Positions 1-7,613 of a stretch of 64,000 nt of DNA are shown here, piece after piece (position 1 is the stretch's first letter; the number at the start of each line of letters is the position of its first letter). The DNA lies in NCBI RefSeq assembly GCF_001439735.1, contig NZ_JYLN01000001.1, positions 124,001 to 188,000 on the forward strand, read 5' to 3'. Under the pieces are notes generated by a model. That model worked only from the letters and a program-made list of their open reading frames with translations. It was not told where the DNA came from and made no database searches. The DNA comes from Pseudomonas paralactis. GTDB taxonomy: Bacteria > Pseudomonadota > Gammaproteobacteria > Pseudomonadales > Pseudomonadaceae. A program made the translations under genes and the position numbers.

Positions 1-364
1 CGACGAAGTGTTGCTCGATGAGCAGGGCCGTGTACGCGGTATGCGTTTCGCCCGCACCCACCTGGAACAGGGTCGTTTGCTACCGACGGGAGAAACCTTC
101 GAACTGGCCGCCGATGCGATCTTCAAGGCCATCGGCCAAGGCTTCGGCAACGAGGCACTGCACGACCCGCTGGCTCAGCAACTGCACCGTGTGGGTGAGC
201 GCATCTTTGTCGATGAACAGCTGCGCACCAGTATCCCCGGCGTGTATGCCGGCGGCGATTGCGTCAGCCTCGGCCAGGACCTCACCGTGCAAGCCGTGCA
301 ACATGGCAAGCTGGCCGCCGAGGCCATGCACGCCCAACTCATGCTGAATGTGGAGGCTGCGTAA
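1..364 (+). CDS. preT: NAD-dependent dihydropyrimidine dehydrogenase subunit PreT, C-terminal part
   Basis: Only the last ~120 codons are inside the window; the reading frame is open to the left edge, so the gene is partial. PreT is the flavin/NAD(P)H-binding partner of PreA and feeds electrons for reduction of uracil and thymine to the 5,6-dihydro forms. The visible part ends with the pyridine-nucleotide oxidoreductase C-terminal signature (GVYAGGDC followed by a hydrophobic helix, then TVQAVQHGKLAAEA), in which the Gly-Asp contacts FAD. The stop codon overlaps the preA start (TAATG), which indicates translational coupling. The identification leans partly on the neighbour preA. A glutamate-synthase small-subunit-like oxidoreductase has the same fold, but the fused gene order favours PreT. 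Confidence 0.85.
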   Translation, partial: DEVLLDEQGRVRGMRFARTHLEQGRLLPTGETFELAADAIFKAIGQGFGNEALHDPLAQQLHRVGERIFVDEQLRTSIPGVYAGGDCVSLGQDLTVQAVQHGKLAAEAMHAQLMLNVEAA

Positions 365-1638
365 TGGCCGATCTCTCGATAGTCTTCGCCGGTATCAAAG
401 CCCCCAACCCCTTCTGGCTGGCCTCCGCGCCGCCCACCGACAAAGCCTATAACGTGGTTCGCGCGTTCGAAGCCGGCTGGGGGGGCGTGGTGTGGAAAAC
501 CCTGGGTGAAGACCCGGCGGCAGTGAACGTGTCATCACGCTACTCTGCGCATTACGGGGCGAATCGTGAAGTGCTGGGCATCAACAATATCGAACTGATC
601 ACCGACCGCTCCCTGGAGATCAACCTGCGGGAAATCACCCAGGTGAAAAAGGACTGGCCCGACCGTGCCCTGATCGTATCGCTGATGGTGCCCTGCGTTG
701 AGGAGTCCTGGAAAAACATCCTGCCCCTGGTGGAGGCGACCGGCTGCGATGGCATCGAGCTGAATTTCGGCTGCCCCCACGGGATGCCCGAACGTGGCAT
801 GGGCGCAGCGGTCGGCCAGGTACCGGAGTATGTGGAACAGGTGACACGCTGGTGCAAGACGTATTGCTCGCTGCCGGTGATCGTCAAGCTCACGCCCAAC
901 ATCACCGACATCCGCGTGGCAGCAAGAGCAGCGTATCGCGGCGGTGCGGACGCAGTGTCGTTGATCAACACCATCAACTCCATCACCAGCGTAGACCTGG
1001 AGCGCATGGTCGCCCTGCCGGTGGTCGGCACTCAGAGCACCCACGGCGGTTACTGCGGTTCGGCGGTCAAGCCGATAGCACTGAACATGGTCGCCGAAAT
1101 CGCCCGCGACCCACAGACCCAGGGCCTGCCGATTTGCGGCATCGGCGGTATCGGCAACTGGCGCGATGCCGCGGAATTCGTCGCCCTGGGCTGCGGCGCG
1201 GTGCAGGTGTGCACGGCGGCGATGCTGCATGGCTTCAGGATTGTGGACGAGATGAAGGACGGGCTGTCGCGTTGGATGGACAGCCAGGGTTACACCAGCC
1301 TGCAGGCATTTTCCGGGCGGGCTGTGGGTAACACCACAGACTGGAAGTACCTGGATATCAACTACCAGGTGATCGCCAGGATCGACCAGGCGGCGTGTAT
1401 CGGCTGTGGGCGTTGCCACATTGCTTGTGAGGACACTTCGCACCAGGCGATCGCCAGTTTGAAGCAGGCGGATGGCACGCATAAGTACGAAGTAATTGAT
1501 GATGAGTGCGTGGGCTGCAACCTGTGCCAGATCACCTGCCCGGTGGCGGACTGTATTGAGATGGTGCCGATGGACACGGGCAAGCCGTTTTTGAATTGGA
1601 CGCAGGACCCACGCAATCCTTATCGCGAAGCTGTGTAG
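364..1638 (+). CDS. preA: NAD-dependent dihydropyrimidine dehydrogenase subunit PreA
   Basis: 424-residue cytoplasmic subunit that carries the FMN barrel and reduces uracil/thymine, the first step of reductive pyrimidine breakdown. The N-terminal two thirds is a dihydroorotate-dehydrogenase-like barrel (FGCPHGMPERGMG near residue 135, GIGGIGNWRDA near 260). Two 4Fe-4S motifs follow near the C-terminus: CIGCGRC (about 345) and CVGCNLCQITCP (about 382). The ATG at 364 overlaps the preT stop. A longer in-frame start at 259 would run inside preT and is unlikely. The usual dihydropyrimidinase gene does not follow here; a long repeat comes next instead. The RutR-like regulator at 2204-2824 faces this operon and is the natural candidate regulator, by inference. 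Confidence 0.93.
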   Translation: MADLSIVFAGIKAPNPFWLASAPPTDKAYNVVRAFEAGWGGVVWKTLGEDPAAVNVSSRYSAHYGANREVLGINNIELITDRSLEINLREITQVKKDWPDRALIVSLMVPCVEESWKNILPLVEATGCDGIELNFGCPHGMPERGMGAAVGQVPEYVEQVTRWCKTYCSLPVIVKLTPNITDIRVAARAAYRGGADAVSLINTINSITSVDLERMVALPVVGTQSTHGGYCGSAVKPIALNMVAEIARDPQTQGLPICGIGGIGNWRDAAEFVALGCGAVQVCTAAMLHGFRIVDEMKDGLSRWMDSQGYTSLQAFSGRAVGNTTDWKYLDINYQVIARIDQAACIGCGRCHIACEDTSHQAIASLKQADGTHKYEVIDDECVGCNLCQITCPVADCIEMVPMDTGKPFLNWTQDPRNPYREAV

Positions 1639-1680
1639 GCCTTTTAGACCGCCATCGCGGCATAGGTATCTAGCCGGACC

Positions 1681-2130
1681 TGTGGGAGGGGGCTTGCCCC
1701 CGATGGAGGCCTAAGAGCCGACCAGGATGCTGGATCAGACCGAGTACATATCCATTTCTGCGGTAACGGCCACTTAGGGTTCCGCTTTTACAGCGGGTCA
1801 CTTTCGAAAGGCGCGAAAGTAACCAAAGCGCTCTTGCCCCACCACTCGGCACCTCGCTTAGGCTCGGTGTGCCCGTAATCCGCCATGGATCTGGGGGGCC
1901 GCCGCCCCGCGCCATCCATGGCGCGGGGCGGCTAAACCGGCATCCCTGCCGGTTTACCCCCCAAATCCCTGTCGAATTCCGGCCAGCGTGGTTTAACGGG
2001 GCGCCTAAGATCAAAAGCAGATCAAGAGCAAGAGCAAGAGCGGCTCGCTTCGCATCGTGGTTAGCGTCGGCAGTGGCTACAAAAGTTGTGTAGATACCCA
2101 TGGCTATCGGGCGCAAGCCCCCTGCCACAT
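1681..2130 (-). repeat. Long REP-bounded repeat, copy A
   Basis: About 450 bp with no convincing gene. Both ends are REP palindromes in opposite orientation (GTGGGAGGGGGCTTGCCCCC at 1682, and its near-complement ending at 2130). The core between them recurs at 36978-37420 and 44124-44601 in the opposite orientation. The core holds several strong hairpins: AAACCGGC with GCCGGTTT, a GC-rich stem around CGCGCCAT, and a stem around the GCGGGTCAC segment. A run of hexamers like CAAGAG varies between copies. Short ORFs appear on both strands but are not supported as genes. It is best read as a non-coding mobile or structural repeat. Confidence 0.85.
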
Positions 2131-2154
2131 TTGATCAGGTTCACATAGATCCAC

Positions 2155-2180
2155 TGTGGGAGGGGGCTTGCCCCCGATGA
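2155..2180 (+). repeat. REP palindrome
   Basis: Single copy of the GTGGGAGGGGGCTTGCCCCC family just outside the long repeat and next to the 3' end of the RutR-like gene. It may also act as a transcript end for that gene. Confidence 0.7.
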
Positions 2181-2203
2181 GGCCCTCAGCCTCATTACAA
2201 TAT

Positions 2204-2824
2204 TCAAGGCTCCAACCCGATCCCCCGCAAAATCACACTGGTCACCGTCTGAATCGCTTTCTCGAACTGCATATCCGACAACGGCTGGTGATCATTCAAG
2301 ATTTTCACCTGGTGATCAAAGTCGGCGTAGTGCTGGGTCGATGCCCAGATCATGTACAGCAGGCTCGACGGTTCCACCGGCAGGATGCGTTTGTCTTGCA
2401 CCCATTGGCGAATCTTCGCTTCCTTCATCTTGGCCCAGTCGTACAGGCTTTCATCCAGGGCCTCACCGAGCGTGGGCGCGCCGTGGATGATTTCATTGGC
2501 CCAGACCTTCGAGCCGTAAGGGCGCGTGCGCGAGCGCTGCATCTTGGCGCGAATATAGCTGCTGAGCACCACCCGCGGGTCATCGAAGGTTTCGAAGCTC
2601 AAGGCGTCCTGCTTCCACAGCTCCAGCAGGTCGAACAGCACCGCGCTGTACAGCTCGCTTTTGGTGGTGAAGTAATAATGCAGGTTAGAGCGCGGCAGCT
2701 GCACCTCTTCGGCAATGTCGGCCATGGCGGTACTGCCATAGCCTTTTTCAGCGAAGACTTTTTCCGCGGCCAGCAGGATTTTTTCGACGTTGACCCGACG
2801 GATTCCGATCTTGTGATTGCCCAT
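2204..2824 (-). CDS. TetR-family regulator, RutR-like
   Basis: 206-residue DNA-binding repressor. Residues about 13-60 form the TetR helix-turn-helix (KILLAAEKVFAEKGYGSTAM, then LPRSNLHYYF). The C-terminal domain shows MIWASTQHYADF, which matches the ligand-binding domain of E. coli RutR, the uracil/thymine-responsive regulator. The start chosen is the ATG at 2824 (MGNHKIG), 39 codons downstream of the longest ORF start. The gene faces the preTA operon across the repeat, so control of pyrimidine degradation is a reasonable inference. The exact ligand is not shown by the sequence. Confidence 0.85.
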   Translation of the reverse strand: MGNHKIGIRRVNVEKILLAAEKVFAEKGYGSTAMADIAEEVQLPRSNLHYYFTTKSELYSAVLFDLLELWKQDALSFETFDDPRVVLSSYIRAKMQRSRTRPYGSKVWANEIIHGAPTLGEALDESLYDWAKMKEAKIRQWVQDKRILPVEPSSLLYMIWASTQHYADFDHQVKILNDHQPLSDMQFEKAIQTVTSVILRGIGLEP

Positions 2825-2940
2825 AAGGGCTCCCTGACAACAACACGGGTTAGAGACTACCACCAGCTCTAGATCGGGGCGACAGGCCGAGCCGAAACTT
2901 CGTACACTGCCGGTTCCTATCCTCTGATTGGTATTGAACA

Positions 2941-3306
2941 ATGTTGATCAAGAAGTCCCTGACGGCTGCTGCCCTATTCACTGCCCTGCTTGGCGCCTCA
3001 ACGGCGTTTGCCCATGCTCACCTCAAAAGTTCGACGCCTGCGCCTGACACCACCGTCGTTGCGCCCGCCGATCTGCGCCTGACCTTCAGCGAAGGTGTCG
3101 AAGCCACCTTCACCAAAGTCTCCCTGAGCAAGGACGGTACTGAAATCGCCATCAAGGGCCTGGAAACCCCGGACGCCGACAAGAAAGTCCTGGTTGTGAC
3201 CCCTGCCGCACCGCTCGCGACCGGCAATTACAAGGTCGTGTGGAATGCGGTGTCGGTCGACACCCACAAGAGCAGCGGTGAATTCAACTTCAAGGTCGGC
3301 CAGTAA
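2941..3306 (+). CDS. copC: CopC-like periplasmic copper-binding protein
   Basis: 121 residues. A typical Sec signal peptide (MLIKKSLTAAALFTALLGAS, cut after TAFA) leaves a mature N-terminus starting with His-Ala-His, the copper ligand position of CopC proteins. The rest is a CopC beta-barrel domain ending in the family motif DTHKSSGEFNFKV. It binds copper in the periplasm and is thought to pass it to CopD. copD begins 3 bp after the stop, so the two form an operon. The start is the first ATG, after a short divergent region shared with the RutR-like gene. Confidence 0.92.
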   Translation: MLIKKSLTAAALFTALLGASTAFAHAHLKSSTPAPDTTVVAPADLRLTFSEGVEATFTKVSLSKDGTEIAIKGLETPDADKKVLVVTPAAPLATGNYKVVWNAVSVDTHKSSGEFNFKVGQ

Positions 3307-3309
3307 CCC

Positions 3310-4167
3310 ATGGCAACCCTGCTGGTGCTGTGCCGCTTCCTGCATTTTATCGTCGTACTGCTGATGTTCGGGGCTTGTGTGCTCAGGCCCTGGCTGCTCG
3401 GCGCCACAGTGCAGCCGGTGCTGGACCGGCAACTACTGCGCATCACCCGCGGCCTGGCCTGTGTGGGGCTGGTTTCCGGCGTAGTGTGGCTGCTGTTGAT
3501 CACTGCCAGCATGGCCGGCAGCTGGGCCGCAGCACTGCAACCGGCCACCGTGCAATTGGTGCTGGGCAAGACCTTCTTCGGCCAGGTATGGGCCTGGCAC
3601 CTGCTGCTGAATTTTCTGTTGGTGATCGTGCTGATCAAACCCTGGCCGGCCCTGCGCTTGCCGCTGACTGCCCTGCTGCTGGCGACCCTGGCGCCGGTAG
3701 GCCATGGCGCCATGCTCGACGGGCTGAATGGGCGATTGCTGATCCTCAACCAGGTAGTGCATCTGCTGTGCGTAGGGGCCTGGCTGGGTGGGTTGCTGGT
3801 GCTGGTTTTAATCCTGAGACACGCCCGGGAGCATCGCCTGGAGCCGATTCTGCGGCGCTTCAGCGGCGTAGGTTATGGCCTCGTCGCGGGCCTGCTGGTG
3901 ACCGGCCTGATCAATGTGCGCGTGCTCACCGGGCAACTATGGCCTACGCCGCTGTTCGATGGGTTTGCCTTGATCCTGCTGATCAAGGTGGGGTTGGTGC
4001 TGGGTATGCTGGGGTTGGCATTGCTGAACCGGTTGCGTATCGAACGCTGCGAACAGCGCCTGGGCAGTTTGAAAGCCAGTGTGATGATGGAATGGCTGCT
4101 GGGTATTGCAGCCGTGGCCGCTGTGTCCCTGCTGGGCACCTTGCCACCAATGGTCATGGCTGGCTGA
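3310..4167 (+). CDS. copD: CopD-family copper transport membrane protein
   Basis: 285 residues, about eight hydrophobic membrane segments, CopD domain. It opens with LLVLCRFLHFIVVLLMFGACV, whose N-terminal His lies in the membrane as is usual in CopD. It is the inner-membrane partner of CopC in copper uptake or tolerance and directly follows copC with a 3-bp gap. No copA/copB oxidase or outer-membrane component is adjacent, so this is the minimal copCD pair, often annotated yobA-yebZ. The direction of copper movement cannot be told from sequence. Confidence 0.9.
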   Translation: MATLLVLCRFLHFIVVLLMFGACVLRPWLLGATVQPVLDRQLLRITRGLACVGLVSGVVWLLLITASMAGSWAAALQPATVQLVLGKTFFGQVWAWHLLLNFLLVIVLIKPWPALRLPLTALLLATLAPVGHGAMLDGLNGRLLILNQVVHLLCVGAWLGGLLVLVLILRHAREHRLEPILRRFSGVGYGLVAGLLVTGLINVRVLTGQLWPTPLFDGFALILLIKVGLVLGMLGLALLNRLRIERCEQRLGSLKASVMMEWLLGIAAVAAVSLLGTLPPMVMAG

Positions 4168-4261
4168 AAAGTACTTTGCAATTCAATTAATGTGGGAGAG
4201 GCCTTGCCCTCTGTAGGCGATGATCGCTTGACTGACTGGCATTAGGGCAAGCCCATACCCG

Positions 4262-4274
4262 GTCATCGTATAAC
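4262..4274. promoter_or_regulatory. Candidate GntR-type operator 1, upstream of oprD
   Basis: GTCATCGTATAAC. Read on the other strand (GTTATACGATGAC) it matches the site before the uronate dehydrogenase gene (GTCATACGACAAC) at 10 of 13 positions. It lies just upstream of a TTGACA -35-like hexamer at 4281. Confidence 0.5.
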
Positions 4275-4280
4275 TTATGC

Positions 4281-4309
4281 TTGACATGCCCGGAAAACCC
4301 CGCAAATAT
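4281..4309 (+). promoter_or_regulatory. Putative sigma70 promoter of oprD
   Basis: TTGACA at 4281-4286, 17-bp spacer, weak -10 AAATAT at 4304-4309. It is flanked by operator-like sites on both sides. The -35 is perfect and the -10 is poor, so the call is tentative. Confidence 0.4.
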
Positions 4310-4319
4310 CCCGCTCAAT

Positions 4320-4339
4320 GTTGTACGACGACGTATAAC
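4320..4339. promoter_or_regulatory. Candidate GntR-type operator 2, upstream of oprD
   Basis: A 20-bp imperfect palindrome, GTTGTACGACGACGTATAAC, with 16 of 20 positions symmetric. It sits just downstream of the predicted promoter and upstream of the oprD ribosome site, a position suited to repression. It shares the GTTGT...CGTATAAC halves with the sites at 4262 and 5804. Confidence 0.55.
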
Positions 4340-4376
4340 AAATAATAAAAACAACAAAAGAAAAGGGAGCCTCACT

Positions 4377-5639
4377 GTGAGTCAACTCGCCCGTCATTCC
4401 TGCTCGCGCCTTGGCCTTATCGGTCTAGGCAGCCTCGCCATCACCCTGCCTCTGGGCGCCAGCGCCGAAGGCTTTGTCGATGACGCCAAGGCCACGCTCA
4501 ACTTGCGTAACGCCTATTTCAATCGAAACTTCACCAACCCCGCCAACTCCCAGGGCAAGGCCGAAGAGTGGACCCAGAACTTCATCCTCGACGCCAAATC
4601 CGGCTTTACCCAAGGCACCGTCGGGTTCGGGATTGATGTGTTGGGCCTGTATTCGCAAAAGCTCGATGGCGGTAAAGGCACGGCCGGCACCCAACTGCTG
4701 CCGGTGCATGACGACGGCCGCCCCGCCGACAATTTCGGACGCCTTGGGGTGGCGCTGAAAACCAGGCTGTCCAAGACCGAGCTGAAAGTTGGCGAGTGGA
4801 TGCCGGTGCTGCCGATCTTGCGTTCCGACGATGGCCGCTCCCTGCCCCAGACCTTTCGCGGCGGTCAGGTCACGTCCAGCGAGATCGCCGGCCTGACCCT
4901 CTACGGCGGCCAGTTTCGCGGCAACAGCCCGCGCAACGATGCGAGCATGGAAGACATGTTCATGAACGGCAAAGCCGCATTCACGTCCGACCGGTTCAAC
5001 TTCGGCGGGGGCGAATATACCTTCAACGACAAGCGCACCCAGGTCGGCCTGTGGTACGCCGAACTCACTGATATCTACCAGCAACAGTATCTGAACCTCA
5101 CCCACAGCCAGCCGGTGGGCGACTGGACCCTGGGCGCCAACCTTGGTTTCTTCAACGGCAAGGAAGACGGCAGCGCCCTGGCCGGCGACCTCGACAACAA
5201 GACCCTGTTCGCCCTGCTCTCGGCCAAATACAACGGCCACACCTTTTACGTGGGCCTGCAAAAGCTCACCGGCGACAGTGTATGGATGCGCATCAACGGC
5301 ACCAGCGGCGGCACGCTGGCCAACGACAGCTACAACTCCAGCTATGACAACGCCCGGGAAAAATCCTGGCAGGTGCGCCATGACTTCAACTTTGTGGTGC
5401 TCGGCGTTCCGGGGCTGACCCTGATGAACCGCTATATCAGCGGCAGTAACGTGCACACCGGCGCGATCACCGACGGCAAGGAATGGGGGCGTGAATCGGA
5501 ATTGGCCTATACGGTGCAAAGCGGCGCACTGAAAAACCTCAATGTGAAGTGGCGCAACTCGACCATGCGCCGGGATTTCAGCAATAACGAGTTCGATGAG
5601 AACCGGATTTTTATCAGCTACCCGATTTCGTTGCTCTAA
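4377..5639 (+). CDS. OprD-family outer membrane porin
   Basis: 420 residues. The signal peptide ends near GASAEGFVDD, and an OprD-type beta-barrel (PF03573 family) follows, with the N-terminal block LNLRNAYFNRNF and the C-terminal block ending in a short aromatic/hydrophobic strand (RIFISYPISLL). The GTG at 4377 is chosen because AAGGGAG lies about 7 bp upstream and it gives a normal signal peptide; the longer ATG ORF from 4281 would start at the -35 box. Porins of this family admit small carboxylates. The adjacent uronate dehydrogenase and TRAP genes suggest galacturonate/glucuronate or aldarate uptake, which is inference. Confidence 0.9.
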   Translation: MSQLARHSCSRLGLIGLGSLAITLPLGASAEGFVDDAKATLNLRNAYFNRNFTNPANSQGKAEEWTQNFILDAKSGFTQGTVGFGIDVLGLYSQKLDGGKGTAGTQLLPVHDDGRPADNFGRLGVALKTRLSKTELKVGEWMPVLPILRSDDGRSLPQTFRGGQVTSSEIAGLTLYGGQFRGNSPRNDASMEDMFMNGKAAFTSDRFNFGGGEYTFNDKRTQVGLWYAELTDIYQQQYLNLTHSQPVGDWTLGANLGFFNGKEDGSALAGDLDNKTLFALLSAKYNGHTFYVGLQKLTGDSVWMRINGTSGGTLANDSYNSSYDNAREKSWQVRHDFNFVVLGVPGLTLMNRYISGSNVHTGAITDGKEWGRESELAYTVQSGALKNLNVKWRNSTMRRDFSNNEFDENRIFISYPISLL

Positions 5640-5654
5640 GTGTGGGAGGGCTTT

Positions 5655-5753
5655 TGTAGGAGCGAGCTTGCTCGCGAGAAACCCATGGGCGCCGCGTTTA
5701 ATCAGGAACACGCGTTATCGTTGACGTTTTTCGCGAGCAAGCTCGCTCCTGCA
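5655..5753 (+). repeat. REPIN (TAGGAGCGAGCTTGCTCGCG family), copy 1
   Basis: Two REP palindromes in inverted orientation around a conserved spacer (CGCGTTATCGTTGACG). The spacer lies in the opposite orientation to that in copies at 33187 and 57195. The element separates oprD from the uronate dehydrogenase promoter and may end the oprD transcript. Confidence 0.85.
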
Positions 5754-5803
5754 GAGGAGCGGACGTTGACAACACAAGGAATCCCTAACACTATTTCTCT
5801 ATA

Positions 5804-5816
5804 GTCATACGACAAC
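5804..5816. promoter_or_regulatory. Candidate GntR-type operator 3, upstream of udh
   Basis: GTCATACGACAAC, related to the two sites before oprD. A TTGACA hexamer lies upstream at 5766-5771, with CACTAT at 5789-5794 as a possible -10 (17-bp spacer). The site sits between that promoter and the start codon at 5841. Confidence 0.5.
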
Positions 5817-5840
5817 CTACAACAAAAATCTGGAAAGCCC

Positions 5841-6659
5841 ATGACCACTACTACCCCCGCTCCCTTCAACCGCCTGCTGCTCACTGGTGCCGCCGGCGGG
5901 CTGGGTAAAGTCTTGCGCGAACGTATGCGCCCTTACGCCAGGGTCCTGCGCCTGTCGGATATCGCCGACATGGCCCCCGCCATCGATACCCGCGAAGAAG
6001 TGCACACCTGTGACCTGTCCGACAAGCAAGCCGTGCACCAGTTGGTGGAAGGCGTCGACGCCATTCTGCATTTTGGCGGTGTGTCGGTAGAGCGCTCGTT
6101 TGAAGAAGTGCTCGGCGCCAACATCAGCGGCATCTTCCATATCTACGAGGCCGCCCGCCGCCATGGCGTAAAGCGTGTGATCTTCGCCAGCTCCAACCAC
6201 GTGATTGGCTTCTATAAACAGGGTGAACAACTCGACGCCCACTCCCCGCGCCGTCCGGACAGCTACTACGGCCTGTCCAAGTCCTACGGCGAAGACATGG
6301 CAAGTTTTTACTTTGACCGTTATGGCATCCAGACCGTGAGCATCCGCATCGGCTCCTCGTTCCCGCAGCCGCAGAACCGCCGGATGATGCACACCTGGCT
6401 GAGTTTCGATGACCTGACCCAATTGCTCGAACGCGCGCTGTACACGCCCGACGTCGGCCATACCGTGGTCTACGGCATGTCGGCCAACCTCGACACCTGG
6501 TGGGATAACCGCTACGCCGCGCACCTGGGTTTTGCGCCCAAGGACAGCTCCGAAGTGTTCCGCGCCCAGGTCGAGGCCCAGCCGCCAGTCGCAGATGATG
6601 ACCCGGCGAAGATTTATCAGGGCGGCGCGTTCTGCGCGGCAGGCCCATTCGGTGACTGA
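5841..6659 (+). CDS. udh: NAD-dependent uronate dehydrogenase
   Basis: 272-residue cytoplasmic extended-SDR enzyme. It shows the dinucleotide-binding motif GAAGGLG (about residue 17) and the YxxxK pair in YYGLSKSYGED (about residues 136-145). Uronate dehydrogenase oxidises D-galacturonate or D-glucuronate to the aldaro-lactone. Known Pseudomonas enzymes have this length. The next gene encodes a matching lactonase 28 bp downstream, and the TRAP transporter genes follow, which strengthens the assignment. Operator-like and promoter-like sequences lie just upstream. Confidence 0.9.
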   Translation: MTTTTPAPFNRLLLTGAAGGLGKVLRERMRPYARVLRLSDIADMAPAIDTREEVHTCDLSDKQAVHQLVEGVDAILHFGGVSVERSFEEVLGANISGIFHIYEAARRHGVKRVIFASSNHVIGFYKQGEQLDAHSPRRPDSYYGLSKSYGEDMASFYFDRYGIQTVSIRIGSSFPQPQNRRMMHTWLSFDDLTQLLERALYTPDVGHTVVYGMSANLDTWWDNRYAAHLGFAPKDSSEVFRAQVEAQPPVADDDPAKIYQGGAFCAAGPFGD

Positions 6660-6687
6660 GTACAGCAACCCAAGGGAATGAGTGGCC

Positions 6688-7563
6688 ATGACTGCAGAAC
6701 TGATTGTCGATGCCCGCAACGCCGTGGGCGAATGCCCGGTGTGGGTGCCCGAAGAAAACGCCCTCTATTGGGTGGACATCCCCAACGGCGGCCTGCAACG
6801 TTGGGATGCCTCTACCGGGCACCTGAGCGCCTGGAAAGCCCCGCAGATGCTCGCCTGCATTGCACGCACCCAAGCAGGTAATTGGGTGGCCGGCATGCAA
6901 ACCGGCTTCTTCCAACTCACACCCCACACTGACGGCAGCCTCGACACGACGCCCTTGGCCCACATCGAACACTCGCGCGCGGACATGCGTTTGAACGACG
7001 GCCGCTGCGATCGCCAGGGCCGCTTCTGGGCCGGCAGCATGGTGCTGAATATGGGTTTGAACGCGGCCGAAGGCGTGCTTTATCGCTATGCGTCTGGCGC
7101 CACGCCCCACGCGCAACTGGAGGGGTTTATGACCCTCAACGGCCTGGCCTTCAGCCCGGATGGCCGCACGATGTATGCCTCCGATTCCCACCCGTTGGTG
7201 CAGCAGATCTGGGCCTTCGACTACGACATCGACACCGGCACGCCGTCCAACCGTCGCGTGTTTGTCGACATGCATGACTTTCTCGGCAGGCCCGACGGTG
7301 CAGCGGTAGACGCCGATGGCTGCTACTGGATCTGCGCCAACGATGCCGGCCTGGTCCACCGCTTTACCCCGGACGGTCGACTCGACCAGTCCCTCACCGT
7401 ACCGGTAAAAAAACCCACCATGTGCGCCTTTGGCGGCAGTCGCCTGGACACCCTGTACGTCACCTCCATTCGTGACGATCAGCGTGACAGTTCACTGTCC
7501 GGCGGCGTGTTTGCCCTCAACCCCGGCGTCAAGGGCTTGCCCGAACCCCAGTTCATCCTCTAG
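6688..7563 (+). CDS. SMP-30/gluconolactonase-family sugar lactonase
   Basis: 291-residue six-bladed propeller of the SMP-30/regucalcin family. The metal ligands are recognisable: Glu in VGECPVW near residue 14, Asn in RLNDGRCD, Asn in TLNGLAFSPDG, and Asp in GRPDGAAVD. In this operon it most likely opens the galactaro- or glucaro-lactone released by uronate dehydrogenase. An in-frame GTG at 6682 is also possible. The ATG at 6688 is chosen because it gives the usual MTAELIVDARN start and keeps AAGGGA at a 10-bp distance. Confidence 0.88.
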   Translation: MTAELIVDARNAVGECPVWVPEENALYWVDIPNGGLQRWDASTGHLSAWKAPQMLACIARTQAGNWVAGMQTGFFQLTPHTDGSLDTTPLAHIEHSRADMRLNDGRCDRQGRFWAGSMVLNMGLNAAEGVLYRYASGATPHAQLEGFMTLNGLAFSPDGRTMYASDSHPLVQQIWAFDYDIDTGTPSNRRVFVDMHDFLGRPDGAAVDADGCYWICANDAGLVHRFTPDGRLDQSLTVPVKKPTMCAFGGSRLDTLYVTSIRDDQRDSSLSGGVFALNPGVKGLPEPQFIL

Positions 7564-7613
7564 CTGCATCGCTGTGCCTTGAATACAACAATAACAAGAC
7601 AGGAATACCGCCC

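Noticed and set aside
1670..2128. 152-codon ORF in the long repeat, and similar ORFs at 36978-37310 and 44176-44490
   Set aside because: They lie wholly inside the hairpin-rich repeat, are open on both strands at once, lack ribosome sites and vary in length between copies. They reflect repeat composition, not genes.
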